From: JAZDCZ01 sp046757925
GTDB taxonomy: Bacteria; Gemmatimonadota; Gemmatimonadetes; Gemmatimonadales; GWC2-71-9
Direction: 5' to 3'
Length of the DNA stretch: 64,000 bases
Assembly: GCA_046757925.1 (NCBI GenBank)
Contig: JBHHZE010000006.1
Coordinates: 31,890 to 95,889 of the forward strand
The notes beneath the pieces were generated by a model. The model made no database searches. It was given only the letters and a program-made list of their open reading frames with translations, and was not told where the DNA came from. How positions within the stretch are numbered: the stretch's first letter is position 1; every line of letters begins with the position of its first letter. Position numbers and translations under genes: made by a program. Positions 18,388-27,252 of the stretch are shown here, one piece after another.

Positions 18388-18401
18388 GTGAAATTTTTCA
18401 C
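18388..18401. promoter_or_regulatory. Palindrome GTGAAATTTTTCAC just downstream of the nuo promoter
   Basis: A perfect inverted repeat (6-nt arms GTGAAA/TTTCAC, 2-nt centre) beginning 16 nt after the predicted -10 box, so within the first 30 nt of the transcript. This is a usual place for a repressor site. No binding protein can be named. Confidence 0.35.
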
Positions 18402-18417
18402 GAGCCCATCGATCAGA

Positions 18418-18774
18418 ATGTTGCGAGAGTATACTCCCTTAGTACTCCTCATGGGTTTTGTGGCAGCCAACACAGCTGGCATGCTGGTTTTTTCCCATCT
18501 GGTTTCGCCGCAGAGGCCGACGTCGGTGAAGAGTATGCCCTATGAGTCGGGCGTGACGCCGCTGGGAGGCACGCGCGACCGTTTTAGCGTCAAGTTCTAT
18601 CTTGTCGCTATGCTATTCATAGTATTCGATTTAGAAACGGTCTTCATGATCCCATGGGGCGTCGCGTTCCGGCAACTCGGCATACTCGGGTTGGCCGAGA
18701 TGGTCGTATTCGTCCTGATCCTGATGGTTGGCTACATCTACGTTTGGAAGAGAGGAGCCTTCCAATGGGATTGA
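18418..18774 (+). CDS. nuoA: NADH-quinone oxidoreductase subunit A
   Basis: A 118-residue inner-membrane subunit of Complex I with three helices; it sits next to NuoH at the quinone site. Diagnostic blocks are MPYESGVTPLG (the conserved loop, although the family cysteine in Y-E-C-G is Ser here), RFSVKFYLVAMLFIVFDLETVF and PWG. I prefer ATG 18418 over GTG 18388 because the family starts with the hydrophobic LREYTPLVLL helix; no Shine-Dalgarno supports either. It is first in a complete nuoA-N operon and overlaps nuoB by 10 nt. Confidence 0.9.
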   Translation: MLREYTPLVLLMGFVAANTAGMLVFSHLVSPQRPTSVKSMPYESGVTPLGGTRDRFSVKFYLVAMLFIVFDLETVFMIPWGVAFRQLGILGLAEMVVFVLILMVGYIYVWKRGAFQWD

Positions 18775-19373
18775 CCGCAGCCGAGACGGGAGTCGTCTCC
18801 AAGATATCGCCCAATTGGCTCACGAGCAGGCTGGACTTTCTCGTGAATTGGGCAAGATCCAACAGTCTATGGCCCATGCCGTTCGGTACGGCATGCTGCG
18901 CTATCGAGTTCATGGCTACCGCTGCAGCCCGATTCGACCTGGCACGGTTCGGGATGGAACGGATGAGCTTTTCTCCGCGTCAGGCGGACGTTTTGATCTG
19001 TGCCGGACGGCTGCCGTTCAAGCTGGCCCCGATCATCAGGCGGATCTACGATCAGATGCCACAGCCCAAATGGGTGATCTCGATGGGCGCGTGCGCTTCC
19101 ACGGGAGGCATTTTCGACACTTATGCCATGGTCCAAGGAATCGATACGGTGGTTCCAGTGGATGTCTATGTGCCAGGGTGTCCGCCACGGCCGGAGGGCC
19201 TGCTGTACGGAATCATGCTGCTGCAGAAAAAGGCCCGAGGCGAAACGATGGCCGACAAGGGGATACGTGAAGAGGAAGTGTTGCAGCCGGGCGGAATCCG
19301 ACTTCCGTCTGGCCTGGTGGATGAGCTCTCCGAACCATTCGGTAATTCCGTGCATCAGACACGGTCAGCCTAG
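18765..19373 (+). CDS. nuoB: NADH-quinone oxidoreductase subunit B
   Basis: A 202-residue peripheral-arm subunit that binds cluster N2, the last iron-sulfur centre before quinone. The four ligands are visible: the tandem cysteines in GTACCAIEFM, one in MGACASTGG and one in VPGCPPRPEGL. ATG 18765 is preceded by GAGGAG 7 nt upstream and lies within the nuoA stop region. The C-terminal 35 residues (after MADKGIREEE) extend beyond the usual end and are variable in the family. Length and order are typical. Confidence 0.95.
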   Translation: MGLTAAETGVVSKISPNWLTSRLDFLVNWARSNSLWPMPFGTACCAIEFMATAAARFDLARFGMERMSFSPRQADVLICAGRLPFKLAPIIRRIYDQMPQPKWVISMGACASTGGIFDTYAMVQGIDTVVPVDVYVPGCPPRPEGLLYGIMLLQKKARGETMADKGIREEEVLQPGGIRLPSGLVDELSEPFGNSVHQTRSA

Positions 19374-19381
19374 CACAGAGA

Positions 19382-20005
19382 GTGAACCCTTCAGTCGGCG
19401 AGCTTCGGGCCGAATTTGGAGACTGCATCGGCCATAGTTCCGTGGTGTGCGGTGATACCATAGTCTATGTCGGCCGCGATAGAATCAAAGATGTGCTGCG
19501 TTGGCTGCGCGATACCTCCGACCAGCAATACAACTACCTCGTTGACCTGACCGCGGTCGAGTATCGCGATCCGGAGCGGTCCATCGAACTCGTCTACTTC
19601 TTGTATTCACTCGCACGCAAAGCGCAGCTTTGCGTGAAGGTTCTACTGCCGAAAGACCAGCCCCTCGAGGTGGACTCGATCGTACATCTGTGGCAAGGTG
19701 CGAATTGGTTGGAGCGGGAGGTGTACGACATGTTCGGCATAACGTTCCAGGGCCACCCGGATCTCAGGAGGATTCTGATGTGGGACACCTACGCCGAGGG
19801 ACATCCCTTACGCAAAGATTTCCCTCTGCGTGGGCGCTTCTCACGATCCGAACAAGTCCGCCAGGCATTGAACGCCAACCCAGAGGCGCAATACTCCATG
19901 GAAGAACTGTCGTTGGCGGAAGCGTACAACGATCTGCCGGAGCAAATGCGTGAGCGTTTGGCGCGGGGCGAGCGGGCCGTGATTCCCGACCCAGCAGAAG
20001 GATAA
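19382..20005 (+). CDS. nuoC: NADH-quinone oxidoreductase subunit C
   Basis: A 207-residue peripheral-arm subunit (30 kDa type), separate from NuoD rather than fused as in E. coli. The family signature LEREVYDMFGITFQGHPDLRRI.. is present (ExxxYDxxG-xxFxGHPdLRRI), followed by W-D-T-Y-A-E-G-H-PLRKDFP. Starts with GTG 19382, 8 nt after nuoB. The last 55 residues are a hydrophilic extension with a helix SMEELSLAEAYNDLPEQ. It supports quinone-module assembly with NuoB, NuoD and NuoI. Confidence 0.95.
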   Translation: MNPSVGELRAEFGDCIGHSSVVCGDTIVYVGRDRIKDVLRWLRDTSDQQYNYLVDLTAVEYRDPERSIELVYFLYSLARKAQLCVKVLLPKDQPLEVDSIVHLWQGANWLEREVYDMFGITFQGHPDLRRILMWDTYAEGHPLRKDFPLRGRFSRSEQVRQALNANPEAQYSMEELSLAEAYNDLPEQMRERLARGERAVIPDPAEG

Positions 20006-20009
20006 TACG

Positions 20010-21302
20010 ATGGGCGAGAAACGCACCCTGGAGGTCGGGCTCGGTACATCAGGCATAGATGCGCAGGGTAGGCCGATTAGCGTACCGCTGGGGTTGGCTG
20101 GCCAATCGCGTGGCGACTTGGATGATGGCGGACTCGGCGCGGAGCACCTGCTGCTCAATCTGGGGCCGCAGCATCCCGCAACTCACGGGGTATTGCGCTT
20201 GGTCATCGAGCTCGATGGCGAAGTGGTTCAGCGAATCATTCCTCACATCGGATACCTGCACTCCGGGTTCGAGAAGCTCGGTGAATACCGCCACTACAAC
20301 CAGATCATTCCTCTCACCGATCGCACAGATTACCTGGCACCGATGGCAAACAATGTGTGCCTTGCGCTTGGGGCGGAGAAATTGATGGGCATCGAGATCA
20401 CCGAACGGTGCAAGGTGTTGAGGGTCATTGCGTGCGAGATGAGCCGCATCATTTCTCACATCGTGTGGCTGGGCACGACGGCGATCGATCTGGGAGCTTT
20501 CACTCCGTTCCTCTGGACGTTCCAACAGCGCGAGTTGATCTACAACCTGCAGGAAGCCTGGACGGGCGCCCGGCTCACGACGAGCATAACGCGGGTCGGG
20601 GGCATGATGGCTGACATCCCCGACGGATTTGAGGATGGGCTGCGGGATTTCTGCAAGAACTTTCCGGGAGTCTTGGACCAGGTCGATCGGCTCTTGACGA
20701 AGAACGCCATATGGTGCGGTAGGATGCAGGGAATGGGAGTGATGACGCGCGATGAAGCCATCAACTACTCGCTGTCCGGTCCAATGCTTCGGGCCAGCGG
20801 GGTTCCGTACGACGTACGTAAGGATCGTTCCTACTTGGATTACGAAACTTATGACTTCGACGTACCCGTGGGCGAACACGGCGATGTATACGACAGGTAT
20901 TTGGTTAGAATGGAAGAGATGCGACAGTCTGTACGCATCCTCGAGCAGGCATTGGATCGGTTGCCGGAGGGCCCGATCAATGTGGACGATCCCAGAGTCA
21001 TCCTTCCGCCGAAGACATCTGCCATGAATGACATGGAGTCTATGATCTTTCACTTCAAGCAGGTGATGGAAGGCATTCCGGCACCGGTCGGTGAGGCCTA
21101 CATGGCCGTAGAGAACGGCAAAGGGGAACTCGGTACGTACTTCGTCTCCGACGGCACCGCAAAGCCCGTACGGTGGCGTATCCGGCCGCCGTCATTCCTC
21201 AACCTGGCTGCGTTACCGAAAATGGGCGAAGGCCACCTGCTGTCGGACGTGATAGCTATCAACGCAAGCGTGGACATCGTTATGGGGGAGATAGATCGGT
21301 GA
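20010..21302 (+). CDS. nuoD: NADH-quinone oxidoreductase subunit D
   Basis: A 430-residue 49-kDa-type subunit that forms the quinone-binding cavity with NuoB and NuoH. Visible motifs are LGPQHPATHGVLRLV (near residue 51), IPHIGYLHSGFEKLGE, the quinone-site loop QIIPLTDRTDYL, and the C-terminal end DIVMGEIDR. The quinone-ligand histidine in QHPATHG is conserved and the corresponding tyrosine is in the usual loop (family knowledge). The first 38 residues are a hydrophilic extension before the homologous core. ATG 20010 follows nuoC by 4 nt with AGAAGGA upstream. The stop overlaps the GTG start of nuoE. Confidence 0.96.
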   Translation: MGEKRTLEVGLGTSGIDAQGRPISVPLGLAGQSRGDLDDGGLGAEHLLLNLGPQHPATHGVLRLVIELDGEVVQRIIPHIGYLHSGFEKLGEYRHYNQIIPLTDRTDYLAPMANNVCLALGAEKLMGIEITERCKVLRVIACEMSRIISHIVWLGTTAIDLGAFTPFLWTFQQRELIYNLQEAWTGARLTTSITRVGGMMADIPDGFEDGLRDFCKNFPGVLDQVDRLLTKNAIWCGRMQGMGVMTRDEAINYSLSGPMLRASGVPYDVRKDRSYLDYETYDFDVPVGEHGDVYDRYLVRMEEMRQSVRILEQALDRLPEGPINVDDPRVILPPKTSAMNDMESMIFHFKQVMEGIPAPVGEAYMAVENGKGELGTYFVSDGTAKPVRWRIRPPSFLNLAALPKMGEGHLLSDVIAINASVDIVMGEIDR

Positions 21303-21796
21303 CCGTGCAGCATGACGAGTACAGGCCGGTTTTCGTGGGCGACAGACGCGGCGAACTCGACGAAATACTGAAGCGTTACCCGCAAAAGCGAGGAGCTATG
21401 CTGCCGGCGCTGTGGATGGTGCAGGAGGCCCGAGGATGGGTCTCGGATGAGGCCATATCCGAGGTGGCGCACGTGCTCGATCTCACACCGGCATATGTTA
21501 AGGGCGTCGTCACCTTCTACACTATGTATCACCAGCATCCTGTTGGCCGACATTTCATTCAGGTTTGTACTACGACGCCCTGCAATATCTGTGGAGCGGA
21601 AGACGTCGTAGACGCGATGCTGGAACATACCGGATGTGGTGAACTGGGGGCTACGTCGTCGGATGGGAGGTTCACTGTGGTGGAGGTAGAGTGTCTCGGG
21701 GCTTGCGGTTTCGCGACACCGGTGATGATCGATGACGACTTTGTTGAGAATGTGACTGCGGAATCGGTGCCGGGCCTCCTGGCAAAGTACGTATGA
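21299..21796 (+). CDS. nuoE: NADH-quinone oxidoreductase subunit E
   Basis: A 165-residue 24-kDa-type subunit of the NADH dehydrogenase module carrying 2Fe-2S cluster N1a. Ligands are visible as CTTTPC (Cx4C) near residue 85 and CLGAC (Cx3C) near 127. The N-terminal helical bundle (RGAMLPALWMVQEARGWVS) is typical. I start at GTG 21299, which overlaps the nuoD TGA and has GGGGGAG 8 nt upstream; the longer open frame from 21173 lies inside nuoD. Complete and of normal length. Confidence 0.95.
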   Translation: MTVQHDEYRPVFVGDRRGELDEILKRYPQKRGAMLPALWMVQEARGWVSDEAISEVAHVLDLTPAYVKGVVTFYTMYHQHPVGRHFIQVCTTTPCNICGAEDVVDAMLEHTGCGELGATSSDGRFTVVEVECLGACGFATPVMIDDDFVENVTAESVPGLLAKYV

Positions 21797-21818
21797 AGAA
21801 GGGTTTGGAGAACGACTG

Positions 21819-23126
21819 ATGGGTTATCCACACGAGTCGCACCCGAAAGAGACCGTCGTCTTGAGCGAACATTTCGGCGATCCCGCGATGCGGAGCTATG
21901 ACGGTTGGGTGGCGAGCGGTGGTTATGAGGCGCTCGAGCGGGTTCTGGCCATGGAACCGGCAAGCGTGATTGAGGAAGTCAAAGAATCCGGTCTGCGAGG
22001 TCGGGGTGGTGCGGGATTCCCGACGGGTGTCAAATGGTCGTTCATGCCCAAGGAAAAAAAGGGGCCACATTATCTCTGCTGCAACGCTGATGAGTCGGAG
22101 CCGGGAACGTTCAAGGACCGCGAGATCATGCGCTGGACACCGCACGCACTCATTGAGGGATGTGCGATCGCTCAGTACGCGATCCAAGCTGAGATTGGGT
22201 ACATATACATTCGGGGGGAGTTTACCGAGCCTCTGGCAATCATGGAGCGCGCAGTAGCCGAAGTGTACGCGAGCGGCGTGTTAGGGCGGGATGTGATGGG
22301 TACTGGCAAGCGCATCGATATGTATATTCACCGCGGGGCTGGGGCGTACATTTGCGGCGAAGAGACAGCCCTGATGAACTCGATCGAGGGTGGGCGCGGC
22401 AACCCCCGAATCAAGCCGCCGTTTCCCGCAGCGGCCGGTGTGTTTGGCAGGCCTACTACGATCAACAATGTCGAGACGCTGGCGGTGGTACCTCACATTT
22501 TCAACCGAGGTGCCGCATGGTACAACGCGCTGGGATTGTCCAGCCCCAAGAGCAAGGGTACAAAGTTGTTCAGCGTGTGTGGTCATGTGGCGAAGCCCGG
22601 CAACTACGAGTTGGAGTTGGGCTTCCCATTGCAGGATCTGATCATGGACCTGTGTGGTGGGATTCGCAACGGCGGCGAGCTCAAGGCGTGCATACCCGGC
22701 GGTTCCTCGGTACCGATCCTGAATAAGGAGGAAGTCGAGAGTTGCGTTCTCGATTACGAAGGGTGCCAGGAGGCCGGGACGATGCTTGGGTCCGGCGGGG
22801 TGATCGTCTTCGACGAGACGGCCGATATGGTTTACCAGATCATGCGGCTCGCCCGCTTTTATGCCCATGAGTCGTGCGCACAGTGCACCCAATGCCGTGA
22901 GGGTACCGCCTGGACCACGCGTATTCTCCAAAGGATTCTGGCGGGAGATGGGAGGACGAAAGATCTCGATCTCCTGCTGGACCTTGCGGAACAAATGACC
23001 GGTCGCACGATCTGCGTGCTGAGTGACTCCTGCGCCGCACCGGTGGTGAGCGGCATCAAGAAGTTCCGTTCGGAGTTCGAAGCGTACATAAAGCCTTCGC
23101 TGCACGCAGTTGCGGCGGCCGTGTGA
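21819..23126 (+). CDS. nuoF: NADH-quinone oxidoreductase subunit F
   Basis: A 435-residue 51-kDa subunit that binds NADH, FMN and 4Fe-4S cluster N3. Motifs seen are the NADH/FMN loop LRGRGGAGFPTGVKW (near residue 60), CNADESEPGTFKDRE, GAGAYICGEETALMNSIEG, and the cluster ligands ESCAQCTQCREG plus SDSCAAP further on. ATG 21819 lies 22 nt after nuoE with GGAGAACG upstream. It reduces the first iron-sulfur centre of the chain toward NuoG. Complete. Confidence 0.96.
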   Translation: MGYPHESHPKETVVLSEHFGDPAMRSYDGWVASGGYEALERVLAMEPASVIEEVKESGLRGRGGAGFPTGVKWSFMPKEKKGPHYLCCNADESEPGTFKDREIMRWTPHALIEGCAIAQYAIQAEIGYIYIRGEFTEPLAIMERAVAEVYASGVLGRDVMGTGKRIDMYIHRGAGAYICGEETALMNSIEGGRGNPRIKPPFPAAAGVFGRPTTINNVETLAVVPHIFNRGAAWYNALGLSSPKSKGTKLFSVCGHVAKPGNYELELGFPLQDLIMDLCGGIRNGGELKACIPGGSSVPILNKEEVESCVLDYEGCQEAGTMLGSGGVIVFDETADMVYQIMRLARFYAHESCAQCTQCREGTAWTTRILQRILAGDGRTKDLDLLLDLAEQMTGRTICVLSDSCAAPVVSGIKKFRSEFEAYIKPSLHAVAAAV

Positions 23127-23133
23127 GAGCGAG

Positions 23134-24720
23134 ATGAGCGACCGAGATATGGTGACTCTTACTATTGAAGGGGCGGAGGTAACGGTACCGAAGGGCACTA
23201 CGGTACTCGAGGCTGCAAAGCAGGCCGGGATAGTGGTGCCTCACTATTGCTATCATCCCGGTCTGCCGGTGGCCGGTGTGTGCAGGATGTGCCTCGTTGA
23301 AATCGAAGGGGTGCCCAAGCTCCAGATTGGCTGCGCCACCACTGTGGCGGATGGTCAGAACGTTCGCGTGTATTCAGACGAGGCAAAGAAAGCGCGACAG
23401 AGTGTACTCGAGTTTCTCCTCATCAACCATCCGCTCGATTGCCCGATCTGCGACCAGGCAGGCGAGTGCGAACTCCAGAACTACGTTTTCGAGGAAGGCC
23501 GGGCGCGGACCAGGTACACGCCGGATTTCCCCAAACGGTTCAATCCAGTGGAAGATTTTGGTGACGACATAATTTACGTTCCCAACCGCTGCATTCTCTG
23601 CACCCGTTGCGTACGATTCATGGAGCACGTCGCCGATGACGGCGTTCTGAACGTGAGTGAGCGGGGAGATCGTGCATTCATTGGGATTCACCCGGGAGAG
23701 CGACTCGACCACCCGTGGGCGGGTAACGTTGTGGATCTCTGTCCCGTTGGCTCTCTGATTTCCAAAGATTTTCTGCACAAGGCTCGGGCCTGGGACCTGG
23801 ACAAGACCGCGAGCATCTGCACCGGGTGTTCACAGGGTTGCAATGTCACGATCGATTCACGTAGCGATGTTGTGGTGAGAATCAGGCCGAGAGTGAATCT
23901 GTCCGTCAACGAGTACTTCATGTGCGATCACGGCCGGTTGGAGTACAAGTGGATGAATCGCGGTGACCGCATCGAGGCCCCACTCGTAGCTCAGGGTGGA
24001 GAGTTGGTGGCCACAGATTGGGATCATGCGTTGGCTGTGGTCGCCGGGATCGTTAGCGGGTCCGGTGGCAAAGCGGCTGTGTTGGCCTCGCCGCGGGTAT
24101 CGACGGAGATGTTGTTTCTCGCACGAGAATTGGTGAGCGAATTCCAATTCAAAGGTTCGTACCGAGTCGATCGTGCTACGGAAGAGTTTCCATTGCCAGG
24201 CGTAGACAATCTGGGACTGAGACGGGAGCGGGCCCCGAATGTAATGGGAGCCCGACTGCTGGGGTATGGTGACGACTTCGATGAGGTCGTTGCGAATCTG
24301 GACGACGTATCGCTGGTCATGGTGTTGGACGAGGGATTGAGGGGGGTGAATGGCAAACAACTCGAGGCAGCTGCCAATATCGTCTATTTGGGGACAGTAT
24401 TACCCGACATCGCACGAAGCGCGGTGGCGGTGCTGCCGGTAACGAATACGCCTGAGGAGGACGGAACATTCGTCAATCGGGATGGGCGGGTTCAGAGGTA
24501 TTTTCAGGCCAAGACAGGGCCGGGAATGGCGAGACCGGGTTGGTGGGTGCTGGGCGAGATTCTCGCGGAGATGGGTCGTGGTGAGCCTCTGTCGGATGCC
24601 GCCCAAGCTTTCGACCTGATACCCGACAAGGTGCCCGCGTTCGCGAAACTGAGCTACGATATCTTGGGATATGGTGGACAACCCGTGGATGCTGCTGAGC
24701 TGACGGGAGCAGCGTCGTGA
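23134..24720 (+). CDS. nuoG: NADH-quinone oxidoreductase subunit G, shortened form
   Basis: A 528-residue 75-kDa-type subunit. Ligand sets are complete for N1b (CYHPGLPVAGVCRMCLVE plus a later cysteine), N5 (HPLDCPICDQAGEC, the His-ligated cluster), N4 (CILCTRCVRF plus DLCPVGS) and also the extra N7 cluster: CTGCSQGC followed by exactly 27 residues and a cysteine. The molybdopterin-like C-terminal part is short, ending about 300 residues after the N7 ligands, against 900+ residues in E. coli. I start at ATG 23134. Its stop overlaps the GTG of nuoH by 4 nt. Confidence 0.93.
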   Translation: MSDRDMVTLTIEGAEVTVPKGTTVLEAAKQAGIVVPHYCYHPGLPVAGVCRMCLVEIEGVPKLQIGCATTVADGQNVRVYSDEAKKARQSVLEFLLINHPLDCPICDQAGECELQNYVFEEGRARTRYTPDFPKRFNPVEDFGDDIIYVPNRCILCTRCVRFMEHVADDGVLNVSERGDRAFIGIHPGERLDHPWAGNVVDLCPVGSLISKDFLHKARAWDLDKTASICTGCSQGCNVTIDSRSDVVVRIRPRVNLSVNEYFMCDHGRLEYKWMNRGDRIEAPLVAQGGELVATDWDHALAVVAGIVSGSGGKAAVLASPRVSTEMLFLARELVSEFQFKGSYRVDRATEEFPLPGVDNLGLRRERAPNVMGARLLGYGDDFDEVVANLDDVSLVMVLDEGLRGVNGKQLEAAANIVYLGTVLPDIARSAVAVLPVTNTPEEDGTFVNRDGRVQRYFQAKTGPGMARPGWWVLGEILAEMGRGEPLSDAAQAFDLIPDKVPAFAKLSYDILGYGGQPVDAAELTGAAS

Positions 24721-25934
24721 CGCCGGAAATCAAAGGCTTTCTTCTGTTAGGGGTGATAAAGATCCTGGTAGTGTTCACGGTCTTGAATGTGGGCGTCATG
24801 ATGGTGATTTGGCTGGAGCGCCGTCAGAGCGCGTTTCATCAGGATCGACTGGGGCCGAACCGCGTCGGGCCGTTTGGCCTGCTGCAGTCTGTCGCAGACG
24901 GCATCAAGAATATGATGAAAGAGGAGACGTACCCGGCCGAAGCGAATCGTACGATGTTCATCCTGGCTCCCACTCTGTCGTTCATCCCGTCGTTGTTGCT
25001 GTTTGCCGTAATACCGTTTGCTGCACCACTCCCCGTTGCGTTTGACTTTAGCTTGCCGGTGCTGGGCCGGTTCACCTATGACGGCCTGCTACCGATGATG
25101 ATCGCCGATTTGTCCATCGGGATACTGTTTATCTTGGCTATTTCCAGCATCAGTGTGTACGGAATTGTCCTGGCAGGGTGGTCATCCAACAGCAAGTACG
25201 CGTTCTTGGGTGGTCTCCGTGCAAGTGCCCAAATGATCAGCTACGAGATAGCACTCGGCTTGAGTGTTATCGCAGTTCTGCTACTTACGGGGAACGTCAC
25301 GCTGAGTGAGGTCGTCTCGAAACAGCAGACCGGCTTGTGGTATGTATTCCCCCTGCTCCTGGGGTTCGTGTTTTTCCTGATCTCCGCCTTGGCCGAAACC
25401 AATCGGCTGCCATTCGATCTGCCGGAGGCGGAGTCTGAGTTGGTGACGGGCTATCACACGGAGTACTCATCGATGAAGTTTTCGATGTTCTTCATTGGCG
25501 AGTACGCGGCAGTCATAACCATGTCGGCTCTTATTGCCACACTGTTCTTCGGTGGATGGGATGTACCGTTTACGAGATGGGACTCGCAGGATCCCACCAT
25601 CCTGAAGTCGGTCGTTACTCTGCTCGCGTTCTCCGCGAAAACACTACTGTTCATTTTCGTGTATATCTGGATTCGCTGGACGCTGCCGCGCTTCCGTTTC
25701 GATCAACTCATGGCGATTGGATGGAAGGGGCTGTTGCCGGTAACGTTGGGCTACTTAATGCTGATTGCCACGGCCGTTCTCGTGTTGGATTCGCTCGGTA
25801 TACCGGATGGGCGCTTGTACGGTTTCATTCTCTTTGGCGTAAACATACCGGCTATCTACGTGTTGTTCTGGTTAGGTGACCGTGGGCGATTGATCGAAGG
25901 GCAGAAACTCAGACGACCGGTGGTGAATCGATGA
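24717..25934 (+). CDS. nuoH: NADH-quinone oxidoreductase subunit H
   Basis: A 405-residue membrane subunit with eight or nine helices; with NuoD and NuoB it forms the quinone entry site. Diagnostic segments are ERRQSAFHQDRLGPNRVGP, LLQSVADGIKNMMKEE, and the carboxylate-rich loop ALAETNRLPFDLPEAESELV-type motif near residue 225. It is longer than the 325-residue E. coli protein, with extra helix sequence after residue 330. GTG 24717 overlaps the nuoG stop; its stop overlaps the nuoI ATG by 4 nt. Confidence 0.96.
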   Translation: MTPEIKGFLLLGVIKILVVFTVLNVGVMMVIWLERRQSAFHQDRLGPNRVGPFGLLQSVADGIKNMMKEETYPAEANRTMFILAPTLSFIPSLLLFAVIPFAAPLPVAFDFSLPVLGRFTYDGLLPMMIADLSIGILFILAISSISVYGIVLAGWSSNSKYAFLGGLRASAQMISYEIALGLSVIAVLLLTGNVTLSEVVSKQQTGLWYVFPLLLGFVFFLISALAETNRLPFDLPEAESELVTGYHTEYSSMKFSMFFIGEYAAVITMSALIATLFFGGWDVPFTRWDSQDPTILKSVVTLLAFSAKTLLFIFVYIWIRWTLPRFRFDQLMAIGWKGLLPVTLGYLMLIATAVLVLDSLGIPDGRLYGFILFGVNIPAIYVLFWLGDRGRLIEGQKLRRPVVNR

Positions 25935-26437
25935 GTATTGGAGTCAAAGTCTTGAAGCGCCCGGAGCAGAATGTGAGTTATCTGCGTGCCAGTTTGAAAG
26001 GTATGGGACTCACGCTGAGTCACCTCGCCCGGAAGAGCGTCACAATGGAGTACCCCGAGGTAAAGCAGACCGACGAATGGACCATCTCGCCACGCTGGCG
26101 CGGCACGCACAGGATGCTCACGGACGAACAGGGGCGGGCCAAATGTGTGGCCTGCGGTCTCTGCCCCCAGATCTGTCCGGCCAATTGTATCAAGTTGGTA
26201 CCTGGTGAGGATGAAGAGGGCAATCGTTATCCCCTCATCTACGAGATCGACGAGTTCCGCTGCGTGTTTTGCGGCTATTGTCAGGAGGTGTGTCCCGAAG
26301 AAGCGATTCATGTCGGTGTACACTACGAGAACGCGGAGTACCAGAGGGATCGGTTCGTATACGATCTGGAGCGGTTGTGCGCGCAGACTCATCCGGTATC
26401 GTCGCTGTGGGATCCATCTGATCCAAAGGGCGAGTAG
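25931..26437 (+). CDS. nuoI: NADH-quinone oxidoreductase subunit I
   Basis: A 168-residue ferredoxin-like subunit with two 4Fe-4S clusters (N6a and N6b), passing electrons toward NuoB. The two motifs are plain: CVACGLCPQICP near residue 72 and CVFCGYCQEVCP near 111, each Cx2Cx2Cx3C. The N-terminal part (LRASLKGMGLTLSHLARKSVTMEYPE) is the amphipathic membrane-facing helix of the family. ATG 25931 overlaps nuoH. Length is normal. Confidence 0.97.
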   Translation: MSIGVKVLKRPEQNVSYLRASLKGMGLTLSHLARKSVTMEYPEVKQTDEWTISPRWRGTHRMLTDEQGRAKCVACGLCPQICPANCIKLVPGEDEEGNRYPLIYEIDEFRCVFCGYCQEVCPEEAIHVGVHYENAEYQRDRFVYDLERLCAQTHPVSSLWDPSDPKGE

Positions 26438-26440
26438 AGC

Positions 26441-26956
26441 GTGACAGGATTCGCTTTCTGGACGTTCTCTGGAGTGGCCATCGCAGCGGCGTTGCTCTGC
26501 ATTACTCGTAGGAGCCCGGTCGCGAGCGCACTCTGGTTGGTGCTCACTCTCTTCTCGCTCGCCGGCTTGTTCGTGATTCTCGATGCGCATTTCATTGCCG
26601 CGATCCAGGTGCTGGTGTACGCCGGGGCGATCATGGTCTTGTTCCTGTTCGTCATCATGTTGCTCAACCTTGGCAAGGAGACGGCCAGCGATCTACCGGG
26701 TTTGTTGCGGCATGGATTGACTATCGGGTTGGGAACGATCCTCGCGGCTGAGCTCTGGGCCGTAACCAAGATCGCGCCGTCGGCCGACCTGACAATTCCG
26801 GCGGATGCGCTGCGGAACCTAACGAAGAATGAAGGTGCGGTCAGCATAATCAGCGGGCCGCTCTTCCAAACCTATCTGATTCCTTTCGAAATAACCTCAG
26901 TGCTTCTGCTAGCCGCAATCGTGGGTGCCGTAGTGCTGGCCAAGAGGAGACTGTAG
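26441..26956 (+). CDS. nuoJ: NADH-quinone oxidoreductase subunit J
   Basis: A 171-residue membrane subunit with five helices. The family block FIAAIQVLVYAGAIMVLFLFVIMLLNL-type helix (IQVLVYAGAIMVLF near residue 55), whose third helix carries the pi-bulge in known structures, is unmistakable. GTG 26441 lies 3 nt after the nuoI stop. The C-terminal helix ends ITSVLLLAAIVGAVVLAKRR, as usual. The stop codon shares one base with the nuoK GTG. Confidence 0.95.
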   Translation: MTGFAFWTFSGVAIAAALLCITRRSPVASALWLVLTLFSLAGLFVILDAHFIAAIQVLVYAGAIMVLFLFVIMLLNLGKETASDLPGLLRHGLTIGLGTILAAELWAVTKIAPSADLTIPADALRNLTKNEGAVSIISGPLFQTYLIPFEITSVLLLAAIVGAVVLAKRRL

Positions 26957-27252
26957 TGTTCCTCGAGGAATCACTTGCCGTATCGGCGATCCTGTTCAGC
27001 GTGGGGGTGGTGGGAGTACTTCTCCGGCGCAACGCGATCATCATGTTCATGTGCATCGAGGTGATGCTGAATGCCGTGAATCTGACATTTGTCGCACTTG
27101 CCCAACAACTCGGCAGAGACGGTCAAGTGATTGTCTTCTTTGTGATGGCGGTGGCGGCGGCGGAAGCCGCCGTGGGACTGGCGATTATAATCGCAGTATA
27201 CCGCCACAAGCAAACGCTCGATCTCAACAAAGTGAATATACTCAGCGGATGA
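26956..27252 (+). CDS. nuoK: NADH-quinone oxidoreductase subunit K
   Basis: A 98-residue membrane subunit with three helices, part of the proton pathway between NuoH and the antiporter-like subunits. The conserved glutamates appear in MFMCIEVMLNAVNLTFVA and AAAEAAVGLAIIIAVYRH, in the positions known to matter for proton transfer in E. coli. GTG 26956 shares a base with the nuoJ stop; its own stop overlaps the nuoL ATG. Length is normal (100 residues). Confidence 0.96.
   Translation: MFLEESLAVSAILFSVGVVGVLLRRNAIIMFMCIEVMLNAVNLTFVALAQQLGRDGQVIVFFVMAVAAAEAAVGLAIIIAVYRHKQTLDLNKVNILSG

Noticed and set aside
27051..27248. Upstream extension of the nuoL frame into nuoK
   Set aside because: The extension lies in nuoK and is not family-like; ATG 27249 gives the normal N-terminus.
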